Positions 1 to 6,214 of a stretch of DNA of 59,273 nt are shown here, piece after piece (the stretch's first letter is position 1; each line of letters begins with the position of its first letter). Origin of the DNA: an uncultured Schumannella sp. GTDB lineage: Bacteria; Actinomycetota; Actinomycetes; Actinomycetales; Microbacteriaceae. The position numbers and the translations under genes are program-made. A model generated the notes under the pieces. The model searched no databases. It was not told where the DNA came from and saw nothing but the letters and a program-made list of their open reading frames with translations. The stretch is from contig NZ_CAJQNT010000035.1 of assembly GCF_905479755.1 (NCBI RefSeq), forward strand, positions 1-59,273, read 5' to 3'.

Positions 1-1
1 C

Positions 2-82
2 GCCACCACGATCACCCCCGACGGAGAAGTCATCGCTGAGCACATCATCAACCCGAACAAGGGCTACCAAGCCAAAGAATGA
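2..82 (+). CDS. C-terminal end of a probable IS481-type transposase (partial)
   Basis: The window opens inside a reading frame that ends with TGA at 80-82. The 26 visible residues read ATTITPDGEVIAEHIINP and then NKGYQAKE. From memory, a 'dGEvIaEHtInP..gYQ' ending is typical of actinobacterial IS481-family DDE transposases, but no catalytic residue lies in the window, so the family call is tentative. A strong hairpin follows directly. If correct, an insertion sequence lies just left of the window, facing the 3' side of the tRNA-Arg gene. Confidence 0.45.
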   Translation, partial: ATTITPDGEVIAEHIINPNKGYQAKE

Positions 83-85
83 AAA

Positions 86-118
86 ACGGGCGAACCCCGA
101 AAATGGGGGTTCGCCCGT
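86..118. terminator. hairpin terminator after the left-edge gene
   Basis: Perfect 13-bp arms, ACGGGCGAACCCC and GGGGTTCGCCCGT, enclose a 7-nt GAAAATG loop, starting 3 bp after the stop codon. There is no clear T-tract. It can act from either strand, since tRNA-Arg is transcribed towards it. Confidence 0.7.
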
Positions 119-145
119 CCACGATGTCGTGAGACATCACAAGTG

Positions 146-218
146 TGCGCCCGGAGGGATTCGAACCCCCAACCTTCTGATCCGTAGTCAGATGCTCTAT
201 CCGTTGAGCTACGGGCGC
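146..218 (-). tRNA. tRNA-Arg (anticodon ACG)
   Basis: On the minus strand the 7-bp acceptor GCGCCCG pairs with CGGGCGC, followed by discriminator A. The anticodon stem TCTGA/TCAGA encloses the loop CTACGGA, giving anticodon ACG (read as ICG for CGN codons). The T arm carries the canonical GGTTCGAATCC. CCA is not encoded; the next bases give CAC. The length of 73 nt is normal for a class I tRNA. Confidence 0.95.
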
Positions 219-311
219 ATGTCGACGCGGTGGTCAACCGGACGATCATAACAGCGCAATCGGCGCCCGGGAAATCGAGCCGCTCTCGGCCGTCGCGCCT
301 AGGCTCGGGGC

Positions 312-713
312 GTGGCCGGCATCCGTGATCTGAACGAACTCCTCGCCGCGATGGCGCCCGTGCGACGCCCGGGCGAATTCGTCTTCGTCGCCTGGGATCC
401 GAGCATCGGAGTCGAGCACACCGAGGCGCTCATTCGGGAGCCCGAGGGGCTGTGCGCCGTCGTCGAACGCAAGGTCGCCGACGCGCGCGGGCTCGACTAC
501 GAGTTCGTCGGCGCCTGGATCACGCTCGAGGTGACGTCGGCGCTTGACGCGGTGGGCCTGACCGCCGCGTTTGCCACCGCTCTCGCCGAGGCGGGCATCA
601 GCTGCAACGTGCTGGCCGGGCGGCACCACGACCATCTGCTCGTCGGCCTCGCCGACGCCGAGTCGGCGATGGGCGTGCTCACGGAGCTGAGCCGTCGGGC
701 TTCGGGCTCGTGA
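312..713 (+). CDS. ACT-domain protein
   Basis: A 133-residue cytoplasmic protein with a GTG start. The C-terminal half (about residues 66-130) resembles the small ACT-like fold of stand-alone 'ACT domain-containing protein' families: an amphipathic 'ALDAVGLTAAFATALAEAGISCNVLAG' stretch followed by 'HHDHLLVGLADAESAMGVL'. Such proteins usually sense amino acids or nucleotides allosterically, but no ligand can be assigned here. It is monocistronic, divergent from tRNA-Arg and closed by a strong hairpin 6 bp after its stop. No Shine-Dalgarno sequence is obvious in front of the GTG, so the start could be leaderless. Confidence 0.75.
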   Translation: MAGIRDLNELLAAMAPVRRPGEFVFVAWDPSIGVEHTEALIREPEGLCAVVERKVADARGLDYEFVGAWITLEVTSALDAVGLTAAFATALAEAGISCNVLAGRHHDHLLVGLADAESAMGVLTELSRRASGS

Positions 714-718
714 CACAA

Positions 719-752
719 CGAAGCGCGGCAGCCGGGGAGCTGCCGCGCTTCG
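719..752. terminator. hairpin terminator behind the ACT-domain gene
   Basis: Perfect 13-bp arms CGAAGCGCGGCAG and CTGCCGCGCTTCG enclose an 8-nt CCGGGGAG loop, 5 bp after the stop codon. It has no T-tract, as is common for actinobacterial terminators. It may also serve the minus-strand small frame at 864-971. Confidence 0.7.
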
Positions 753-863
753 TCGAGACGGGGTGTGAGGTGCGTCCTGGAGATGCGGGTTAGGGCTGCG
801 AAGCCCGTTCGCCGGGACGTGGGACGAATCCCGTGGGTCACCGCACGTGGCGGATCAGGCGGG

Positions 864-971
864 TCAGGCGCGACGAGCGCCCGTGCCGGGGCGAACAGCA
901 GCAGCGATGAAGCACGCGGCGGCGAGCACGGCGGTGAGGGCGAGTGCGGCGGCGGGAGCGAGTTCAAGCAT
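864..971 (-). CDS. putative 35-residue membrane peptide
   Basis: ATG at 971 is preceded by AGGACACCTC, a plausible ribosome-binding site. The peptide starts MLELAPAAALALTAVLAAAC and ends with a basic tail. It is one hydrophobic segment (about residues 3-26) followed by RPGTGARRA, the layout of a single-span membrane micropeptide. It lies between the ACT-gene terminator and a motif-rich intergenic stretch. No family is recognised. Ala/Leu-rich short frames arise by chance in GC-rich DNA, so confidence is limited. Confidence 0.4.
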   Translation of the reverse strand: MLELAPAAALALTAVLAAACFIAAAVRPGTGARRA

Positions 972-1161
972 GAGGTGTCCTAGTCGGTCGTGGTTACTGA
1001 GTCCTGGGTTTGGGGGACCTGTTTTGTCCCCCGCACATAGACTAAGCAGTCGTCCTCCAGAATGCCGACACCCGTTCGGGGGGTATTGTCTCCCCACTCC
1101 GGGGGGCAAATGGGCCCAAAACACCCCCCAGCGGCGCATTTCGGGGGTCAATCGGGCACTT

Positions 1162-1282
1162 TTGTACCCCGAACTGTCGGCATCTCGACGCACATCTGTC
1201 GCAAAAACCGCCCCGAACGGCCCGCGACGCGGGGGCTGAATCCTTGTACCCCGATGGGCCGCGTGCCGCGATCGGGGTACAA
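1162..1282. repeat. cluster of TTGTACCCCGA motifs upstream of glycerate kinase
   Basis: The 365 bp between the small frame (ends 971) and glycerate kinase (starts 1337) contain no convincing gene. TTGTACCCCGA occurs at 1162-1172 and 1244-1254. An inverted copy completes a 12-bp perfect inverted repeat: TTGTACCCCGAT at 1244-1255 and ATCGGGGTACAA at 1271-1282, with a 15-nt spacer. Related G/C-tract motifs occur near 1023 (TTTGTCCCCC), 1085 (ATTGTCTCCCC) and 1101 (GGGGGGCAAATGG). This looks like a multi-site operator or a stem-loop leader for the glycerate kinase gene, but no cognate regulator is adjacent. Confidence 0.5.
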
Positions 1283-1336
1283 ATGGGGGCCACAACTGCC
1301 GAAGGACGAGCGCGTCGCCCGCTAGAGTCGGGCACC

Positions 1337-2455
1337 GTGCGTGTCATCGTTGCCCCCGACTCCCTCAAGGGAAGCATCTCGGCACGGGATGCCGCCCGCG
1401 CGATCGCGGCAGGCTGGCGCGAGGTGCGACCCGACGACACCCTGCTGCTGACGCCGATGGCGGACGGCGGGGAAGGCACGCTCGATGCGGTGGAGGCCTC
1501 GCATCCGGGCGCCGTGCGTCACGCGGCGATCGTGCGCGGCCCACAGGCGCGGAGTGTGCGCGCCGAGTGGCTCATGCTCGAGGACGGCACGGCCGTCATC
1601 GAGATGGCGCAAAGCAGCGGCCTGCCGCTCGTCGATGACCTCGACCCGACGGGCGCGCACACCTACGGCGTCGGCGAGACGATCGCCGCGGCTCTCGACG
1701 CCGGCGCCGACCGCATCATCGTCGGCCTCGGCGGGTCGGCGAGCACCGACGGTGGGACGGGCGCCTTGGCAGCACTCGGAACGCGATTCCTCGACGCCGC
1801 CGGCCAGCCGGTTGCGCTCGGCGGCGCGGGCCTCGAGGCGCTCGATCGGATCGAGCTCGATGACCTCCGCCCGGCTCCCGCGCGCGGCGTTCTCTGCCTG
1901 AGCGACGTCACCTCACCCCTGCTCGGCGCGCACGGCGCCGCCGCCGTCTTCGGGCCGCAGAAGGGCGCCGACGCGGCACAAGTGCGCGCGCTCGATGCCG
2001 GGCTGGCCCGTCTCGCGGCGCTCCTCGGCGACAGCGGCAACCAGCCCGGTGATGGTGCCGCGGGCGGAACCAGCTTCGGACTCCGTGCCGCCTGGGGCGC
2101 CGAACTGCGCGCGGGCGCCGACGAGATCGCCGCGCTCACCGGCCTGACCGACGAGCTGACGGCGAGCGACTTCCTCATTACGGGCGAAGGCAAATTCGAT
2201 CGGACCTCGCTGCAGGGCAAGGTTGTCGGGCACCTGTTGCGGCTCGCGGATGCGCGGGGCGCGATCACGGGGATCGTCGCCGGGCAAGCGGAGGACCCAC
2301 GATCAGACCCCGACGCACGGAGCCTCGTGACCCTCACCGAACTCGCCGGCGGGAGCGCGAACGCCATGGCGGATCCGGAACGCTGGTTGCGCGCCGCGGG
2401 CGCAGGGCTCGCATCCCGCGGCGCGTGGGGCCCGGCCTCCCCCGCGTCGCTCTAG
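1337..2455 (+). CDS. glycerate kinase
   Basis: A 372-residue member of the GckA/GarK/GlxK-type glycerate kinase family, which phosphorylates D-glycerate with ATP and feeds it into lower glycolysis. The N-terminus MRVIVAPDSLKGSISARDAA is the family signature; further marks are 'TPMADGGEGTLDA', 'GLGGSASTDGGTGALAALG' and 'LITGEGKFDRTSLQGK'. I chose GTG 1337 because it begins exactly at this signature; the frame stays open upstream but runs back into the inverted-repeat region. The gene is monocistronic. Its stop overlaps the convergent zinc-ribbon gene's stop in a shared CTAG (2452-2455). Confidence 0.93.
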   Translation: MRVIVAPDSLKGSISARDAARAIAAGWREVRPDDTLLLTPMADGGEGTLDAVEASHPGAVRHAAIVRGPQARSVRAEWLMLEDGTAVIEMAQSSGLPLVDDLDPTGAHTYGVGETIAAALDAGADRIIVGLGGSASTDGGTGALAALGTRFLDAAGQPVALGGAGLEALDRIELDDLRPAPARGVLCLSDVTSPLLGAHGAAAVFGPQKGADAAQVRALDAGLARLAALLGDSGNQPGDGAAGGTSFGLRAAWGAELRAGADEIAALTGLTDELTASDFLITGEGKFDRTSLQGKVVGHLLRLADARGAITGIVAGQAEDPRSDPDARSLVTLTELAGGSANAMADPERWLRAAGAGLASRGAWGPASPASL

Positions 2456-2613
2456 CGACCGAACAAGCGCCCGAAGAACCCGCTCGAGGGCTCGTTCTGG
2501 TGACCTTCGCAGCGCTGCGACTTCGGCACGCCGCGCATGACCTGGTTGACGTGTTGGCCACAGCCAGACCACGTCGTCTTTCCGCACTTGCGACAGGTGA
2601 CGGCTTGGCACAT
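2452..2613 (-). CDS. small zinc-ribbon-like protein
   Basis: A 53-residue protein starting MCQAVTCRKCGKTTWSGCGQ with a good ribosome-binding site (AAGGAGA, 7 bp before ATG 2613). Cys2, Cys7, Cys10, Cys18 and a later 'QRCEGH' give a CxxC plus C/H set suited to one zinc. Short actinobacterial proteins with this 'MCQAVTCRxCGKTTWxGCGxH' core are widespread and functionally uncharacterised. The C-terminal FFGRLFGR is basic and aromatic. It is convergent with glycerate kinase, sharing a 4-bp stop overlap. Confidence 0.85.
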   Translation of the reverse strand: MCQAVTCRKCGKTTWSGCGQHVNQVMRGVPKSQRCEGHQNEPSSGFFGRLFGR

Positions 2614-2749
2614 AGGGGTTCTCCTTCTTTCGGGGCTCACACGGCGTTCAGCTGTCCGTTCGCGACCGCGGCGACGCGGACAAGCCCGTCAACCACTATA
2701 CCCCCCGGGGTATTACCTCAACTCCCGCACCCAAGCGGCTCCCCGCACC

Positions 2750-3427
2750 TCACCCGAGCGGATGCCCGAGCCCGGCGCGCTCCACACCGTCGAGCACGAA
2801 TCCGAGGCCCGGTTCGAACGAGTCTCCGAAGTTGTAGCCGGGCTGCATGACGTGCTCGGCCGTGAAGCGCGTGAGTGCCGGATACTGCTCGGGTGACAGC
2901 GGCTCGATGATCTGCTCGCTCACCTCGGTGAGGTCCCCATCGGTCTCGCCGAACGGCAGGGCCGCCTCTTGCATCGCGAAGCCATAGACGAAGGCGTCGA
3001 CCACGGCGAGGCCGTGGGCGATGACCGGCAACGGGAATCCGGTCCGAAGCCAGGTCGCCAACATCGCCTCGTGGTGCTCGAGGATGTCGTGGCCCGGCGT
3101 GCGGCGGGACTCCATGATCGGGATCGCCCACGGATGCCGGCGCAGCGCCGCCCGTAGCGAGCGGGCGCGGCTCGCGACCGCGTCCTTCCACGGCGCATCC
3201 GGGTCGGGTCGCTCGATCTCGTCGAAAACGCGGCCCACCATCCCGTCGACGATGTCGTCCTTGTTCGAGACGTAGTGATAGAGGCTCATCGGGCGGGCAC
3301 CGAGGTGGTCGGCAAGCCTGCGGATCGTCAGCGGCTCGAGCCCGATCGCATCCGCGAGTTCGACCGCGCCGTCGATGATCCGATCGCGGTCCAGCGACGT
3401 GCGGGTGCGGCCTGCAGTCTGTGCCAT
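2750..3427 (-). CDS. TetR/AcrR-family repressor
   Basis: A 225-residue regulator. An N-terminal helix-turn-helix (about residues 14-60: 'DRDRIIDGAVELADAIG', then 'TIRRLADHLGARPMSLYHYV') is followed by an all-helical TetR_C-type ligand domain with 'GFAMQEAAL'. ATG 3427 is preferred over the in-frame GTG 3430 because AAGGAG lies 6 nt from it. The gene faces two promoter modules that carry four copies of a TCGTACTwAGTACGA palindrome, which I infer are its operators. That would make it the local repressor of the divergent micropeptide and of the DUF4386/serine hydrolase pair, and probably of itself. The inducer is unknown. Confidence 0.9.
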   Translation of the reverse strand: MAQTAGRTRTSLDRDRIIDGAVELADAIGLEPLTIRRLADHLGARPMSLYHYVSNKDDIVDGMVGRVFDEIERPDPDAPWKDAVASRARSLRAALRRHPWAIPIMESRRTPGHDILEHHEAMLATWLRTGFPLPVIAHGLAVVDAFVYGFAMQEAALPFGETDGDLTEVSEQIIEPLSPEQYPALTRFTAEHVMQPGYNFGDSFEPGLGFVLDGVERAGLGHPLG

Positions 3428-3450
3428 CACGATCTCCTTGGCTGTGGGGC

Positions 3451-3506
3451 TTGACTCATCGTACTAAGTATCGCTACGTTTCTGCATGTCATCGTACTAA
3501 GTACGA
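3451..3506 (+). promoter_or_regulatory. promoter/operator module 1 (TetR-type sites)
   Basis: A -35 TTGACT (3451-3456) and -10 TACGTT (3475-3480) bracket an imperfect operator, TCGTACTAAGTATCG (3459-3473). A perfect 15-bp palindrome, TCGTACTAAGTACGA (3492-3506), follows. The two sites are 33 bp apart start to start, about three helical turns. The module sits between the divergent TetR gene and the 56-residue peptide gene. Confidence 0.75.
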
Positions 3507-3536
3507 AATGAAACCCACAACAAAGGAGCTCAATCC

Positions 3537-3707
3537 ATGTCCACCGTTCCGTCGAACACCACCCCCCGCCCCTCCGCCGCGCCGGCCGACCGCCGCTGGT
3601 ACGCGTGGAGCTCCCCGGTCGGCCTCGGGCTCGGCCTCGTCAGCATGGCCAGCGTGCTGGTGCTGCTCACGATCGCGCTCGGCGCTCTCTCGTTGATCGG
3701 ATCCTGA
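3537..3707 (+). CDS. 56-residue single-span membrane protein in a TetR-controlled locus
   Basis: ATG 3537 follows AAAGGAG (9-nt spacing) and the frame ends at TGA 3705-3707. The product starts MSTVPSNTTPRPSAAPADRR, a polar Pro/Ala-rich head. WYAWSSPVGL comes next, then a hydrophobic helix (about residues 30-55, 'GLGLVSMASVLVLLTIALGALSLIG'). One membrane span with a cytoplasmic basic side is likely. It has its own promoter/operator module upstream and a second one directly downstream, so it can be transcribed independently of the DUF4386 gene. No family is recognised. The good ribosome-binding site and the context argue that it is real. Confidence 0.72.
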   Translation: MSTVPSNTTPRPSAAPADRRWYAWSSPVGLGLGLVSMASVLVLLTIALGALSLIGS

Positions 3708-3726
3708 CCCAAGGCGGGGCGAGTGC

Positions 3727-3781
3727 TTGCAGTTCGTACTAAGTACTGCTAGCGTCTGCGGCGTGATCGTACTTAGTACGG
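3727..3781 (+). promoter_or_regulatory. promoter/operator module 2 (TetR-type sites)
   Basis: TTGCAG (3727-3732) and TAGCGT (3750-3755), 17 bp apart, bracket TCGTACTAAGTACTG (3734-3748). A second near-perfect site, TCGTACTTAGTACGG, lies at 3767-3781. The 33-bp start-to-start spacing of the two operators equals that of module 1, so the modules look like copies of one another. This one drives the DUF4386/serine hydrolase pair. Confidence 0.72.
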
Positions 3782-3847
3782 CACTCGCCACAAGCACCGC
3801 CCCGCTCGCCGGCATGCCGGCCACCAACCAACCGAAGGAGAAAACCC

Positions 3848-4570
3848 ATGTCCGCACTCACCGACCGCACCCGGCGCACGGCGGCGCGCGTCGCCGCCGC
3901 CGGCTACATCGCCCTCTTCGTTCTCGCGATCTTCGCGAACTTCATCGTCAAGCAAGGCATGATCGATCCCACTGACGCCGACGCGACTGTCGCGGCAATC
4001 CGCGAGCAGGAAGGCCTGTTCCGCATCGGCCTTGCCGCGTTCGTGGTCGTCTTCCTCATCGACATCCCGGTCGCCTGGGGCCTCTACGTGCTGTTCGCCC
4101 CAGGTGGGCGCGCACGCTCGCTGCTCGTCGCCTGGTTCCGCCTGGCGTACACCGTCCTCCTCGGCGTGGCCGCGGTCTTCATGTTCCTCGGCCTCGAAAT
4201 CGCGACCGGCACCACGAGTCTCGGCGCCGACGTGGCCCTGCTCATGTTCGCCGCATTCGACTTCGCGTGGTTCGTCGGCCTGTTCGCATTCGGCGTCCAC
4301 CTCATCACGCTGGGCGCGCTCATCCTTCGCTCGCGCATCGCTCCGCGCTTCGTCGGCATCATCCTCGCCATCGCGGGCGCCGCCTACGCGATCGACACGC
4401 TCGCGCACGTGCTGCTCTCCGACTACGCGGCGATTGCCGACATCATGCTCGCCATGGTGGCGATCCCGTCGATCGTCGCGGAACTCGCGTTCACGGTGTG
4501 GCTGGTGCTCGCCAGCCGTCGCACGAGTATGGTCACCCGCGACGAAACGCCGGCCCTGGCCTCCGCCTGA
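3848..4570 (+). CDS. DUF4386-type multi-span membrane protein
   Basis: A 240-residue integral membrane protein with about six hydrophobic helices. Its N-terminus 'RTRRTAARVAAAGYIALFVLAIFANFIV' and the later 'GLFRIGLAAFVVVFLIDIPVAWGLYVLF' pattern match the DUF4386 family, whose function is unknown. The ribosome-binding site is GAAGGAG before ATG 3848. A serine hydrolase gene follows 19 bp downstream, so the two are probably co-transcribed from module 2 under the TetR-type repressor. Confidence 0.85.
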   Translation: MSALTDRTRRTAARVAAAGYIALFVLAIFANFIVKQGMIDPTDADATVAAIREQEGLFRIGLAAFVVVFLIDIPVAWGLYVLFAPGGRARSLLVAWFRLAYTVLLGVAAVFMFLGLEIATGTTSLGADVALLMFAAFDFAWFVGLFAFGVHLITLGALILRSRIAPRFVGIILAIAGAAYAIDTLAHVLLSDYAAIADIMLAMVAIPSIVAELAFTVWLVLASRRTSMVTRDETPALASA

Positions 4571-4589
4571 TCCCCACGGGAGACGCACG

Positions 4590-6014
4590 ATGCTTCGAAA
4601 TGCCCTGACGATCCTCGCCATCGGGGCGAGCACCGTGCTGCCCGCCACCGCGGTCGATGACGCCATCAACGACGTCATCGACCGCGAACTGGCGGCCTCG
4701 GCCGTTCCCGGCGTCGCCTACGCCGCCGTCACCGGCGGGGAGCTCACCGCATCCGGCGCCCGTGGCGTCGAGCGGATCGGCGACGACGCGGCGGTGACCG
4801 CCGACACCCCGTTCGAGATCGGCTCCGTGTCGAAAAGCTTCACCGCGCTCGCCGTGATGCAGCTCGTCGAAGCGGGCGAGGTCGAGTTGGATGCGCCGCT
4901 CTCCGGCTACCTCGCCGACTTCGCCGGGCACCCGGCGGGCGCGATCACCGTGCGCGAGCTGCTCAGTCACACCAGCGGCTTCTCCACTCTGCAGGGCAAC
5001 GCCGCGCACAGCGACGCCACGGGTGCCGCGAACGAACTCGAGCTCGTCGTCGACCAACTCGTCGAGGTGACGCCGGCGTACCCCGCCGGCGAGCACTGGG
5101 AGTACTCGAACACGAACTACCAGATCCTGGGCCGCCTGCTCGAGGTGGTCAGCGGGCAGGACTTCTCGGGCTACCTCACCACGCACATCCTCGACCCGAT
5201 CGGGATGCGGGACAGCTTCGTCGCCGACGGCGAGATTCACGACGAGATGGCGACCGGGCACCGCCCCTGGTTCGGCACCAAAATCGCGCTGGCCGAGAAC
5301 GCCACCGACCGGGCGACCGCCCCGCAGGGCGGCGTCATCGCGAGTGCGAACGATGTGGCACGCTACCTCCAGGTGATGATGAACGGCGAGGATGACGTGC
5401 TGAGCGCCGCCGGCAAGGCCCAGATGATGCGCCCGGCGAGCGACGCCTCCCCGTTCTACGGGTTCGGCTGGTTCATTGACTCCGCGACCGGGGCCGTCTC
5501 GCACTCCGGCTCGACCCCCGGCTTCGAGTCCCTCGCGACGATGATCCCGGCTGAGGGCGCCGCGGTCGTCGTGCTGGTGAATGGCGGCAGCGGCCTGGGC
5601 TTCGGCGAAACCGCCGCACTGCGCGACGGGATCACCGCCGCCGCCCTCGGCTTCGACCAACCGGTCTCCGACTCCGGATGGGGGCTCAAGGCCCTCTTCC
5701 TCGGCATGGTCGCCCTGCCGATCTTCTACCTCGGCTGCCTCATCTGGGCGTGGACGCACCGCAGCCAACTCCGCGCCAAGCGCACCGCGGGAGTCGCGGG
5801 CCTGTTCAGCCTGTGGTTCCCGCTGCTCACCACGATCGCCGCCGCCTGGGCACTGCTCGTCCCCATCCCGGCCGCGATCGGCGCCCCGCTCGGCACGCTG
5901 AATCTGTTCCAACCCGACCTCGGACTGCTGTTCGTCGCCTCGGCGGTCACGGGCGTGCTCTGGTCGGGACTCCGGCTCGCGGTGGCGTACACCCGGGCGC
6001 GCGATCGCACGTGA
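4590..6014 (+). CDS. membrane-anchored serine hydrolase of the class C beta-lactamase/PBP4* family
   Basis: A 474-residue protein: an N-terminal signal-like segment (residues 1-21), a beta-lactamase-type domain (about 25-350) and three C-terminal hydrophobic helices. Catalytic motifs are visible: SxxK as 'GSVSKSF', YxN as 'YSNTNY' and 'SHSGSTPG' in the KTG/HxG position. Family members hydrolyse beta-lactams, D-amino-peptides or esters, and the sequence does not decide which. ATG 4590 was chosen because ACGGGAGA precedes it and the signal segment starts there. The domain should face outside, held by the C-terminal spans. Confidence 0.87.
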   Translation: MLRNALTILAIGASTVLPATAVDDAINDVIDRELAASAVPGVAYAAVTGGELTASGARGVERIGDDAAVTADTPFEIGSVSKSFTALAVMQLVEAGEVELDAPLSGYLADFAGHPAGAITVRELLSHTSGFSTLQGNAAHSDATGAANELELVVDQLVEVTPAYPAGEHWEYSNTNYQILGRLLEVVSGQDFSGYLTTHILDPIGMRDSFVADGEIHDEMATGHRPWFGTKIALAENATDRATAPQGGVIASANDVARYLQVMMNGEDDVLSAAGKAQMMRPASDASPFYGFGWFIDSATGAVSHSGSTPGFESLATMIPAEGAAVVVLVNGGSGLGFGETAALRDGITAAALGFDQPVSDSGWGLKALFLGMVALPIFYLGCLIWAWTHRSQLRAKRTAGVAGLFSLWFPLLTTIAAAWALLVPIPAAIGAPLGTLNLFQPDLGLLFVASAVTGVLWSGLRLAVAYTRARDRT

Positions 6015-6070
6015 GTGAAAAGGGATCGCTGTCGGGCCGAGAAATCGGCCCCTGACCAGGGATTGTGGAG

Positions 6071-6159
6071 CGGAGACGGAGGGATTTGAACCCTCGGACC
6101 CCCAGAGGGGTCTCCACCTTAGCAGGGTGGTGCACTCGACCGGACTATGCGACGTCTCC
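6071..6159 (-). tRNA. tRNA-Ser (anticodon GCT)
   Basis: An 89-nt class II tRNA on the minus strand: acceptor GGAGACG/CGTCTCC, discriminator G, anticodon stem CACCC/GGGTG-type with loop CTGCTAA (anticodon GCT, AGC/AGU codons). It has a long variable arm (GAGACCCCTCTGGGGGTC) and a T arm GGGTTCAAATCCC. CCA is not encoded. Confidence 0.95.
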
Positions 6160-6214
6160 CGGTATTGCCTTCGCAATCATAGCCGCCGCACGCGGCGATG
6201 ACGAACGCGCGAGA

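Noticed and set aside
3489-3857. 122-codon minus-strand frame across the TetR-regulated spacer
   Set aside because: It crosses both operator modules and the micropeptide gene and has no ribosome-binding site or recognisable domain.
4533-6176. 547-codon open frame antisense to the serine hydrolase and tRNA-Ser
   Set aside because: It runs through a tRNA gene and mirrors a well-supported gene; Arg/Gly/Glu-rich translation is typical of GC-rich antisense shadow.
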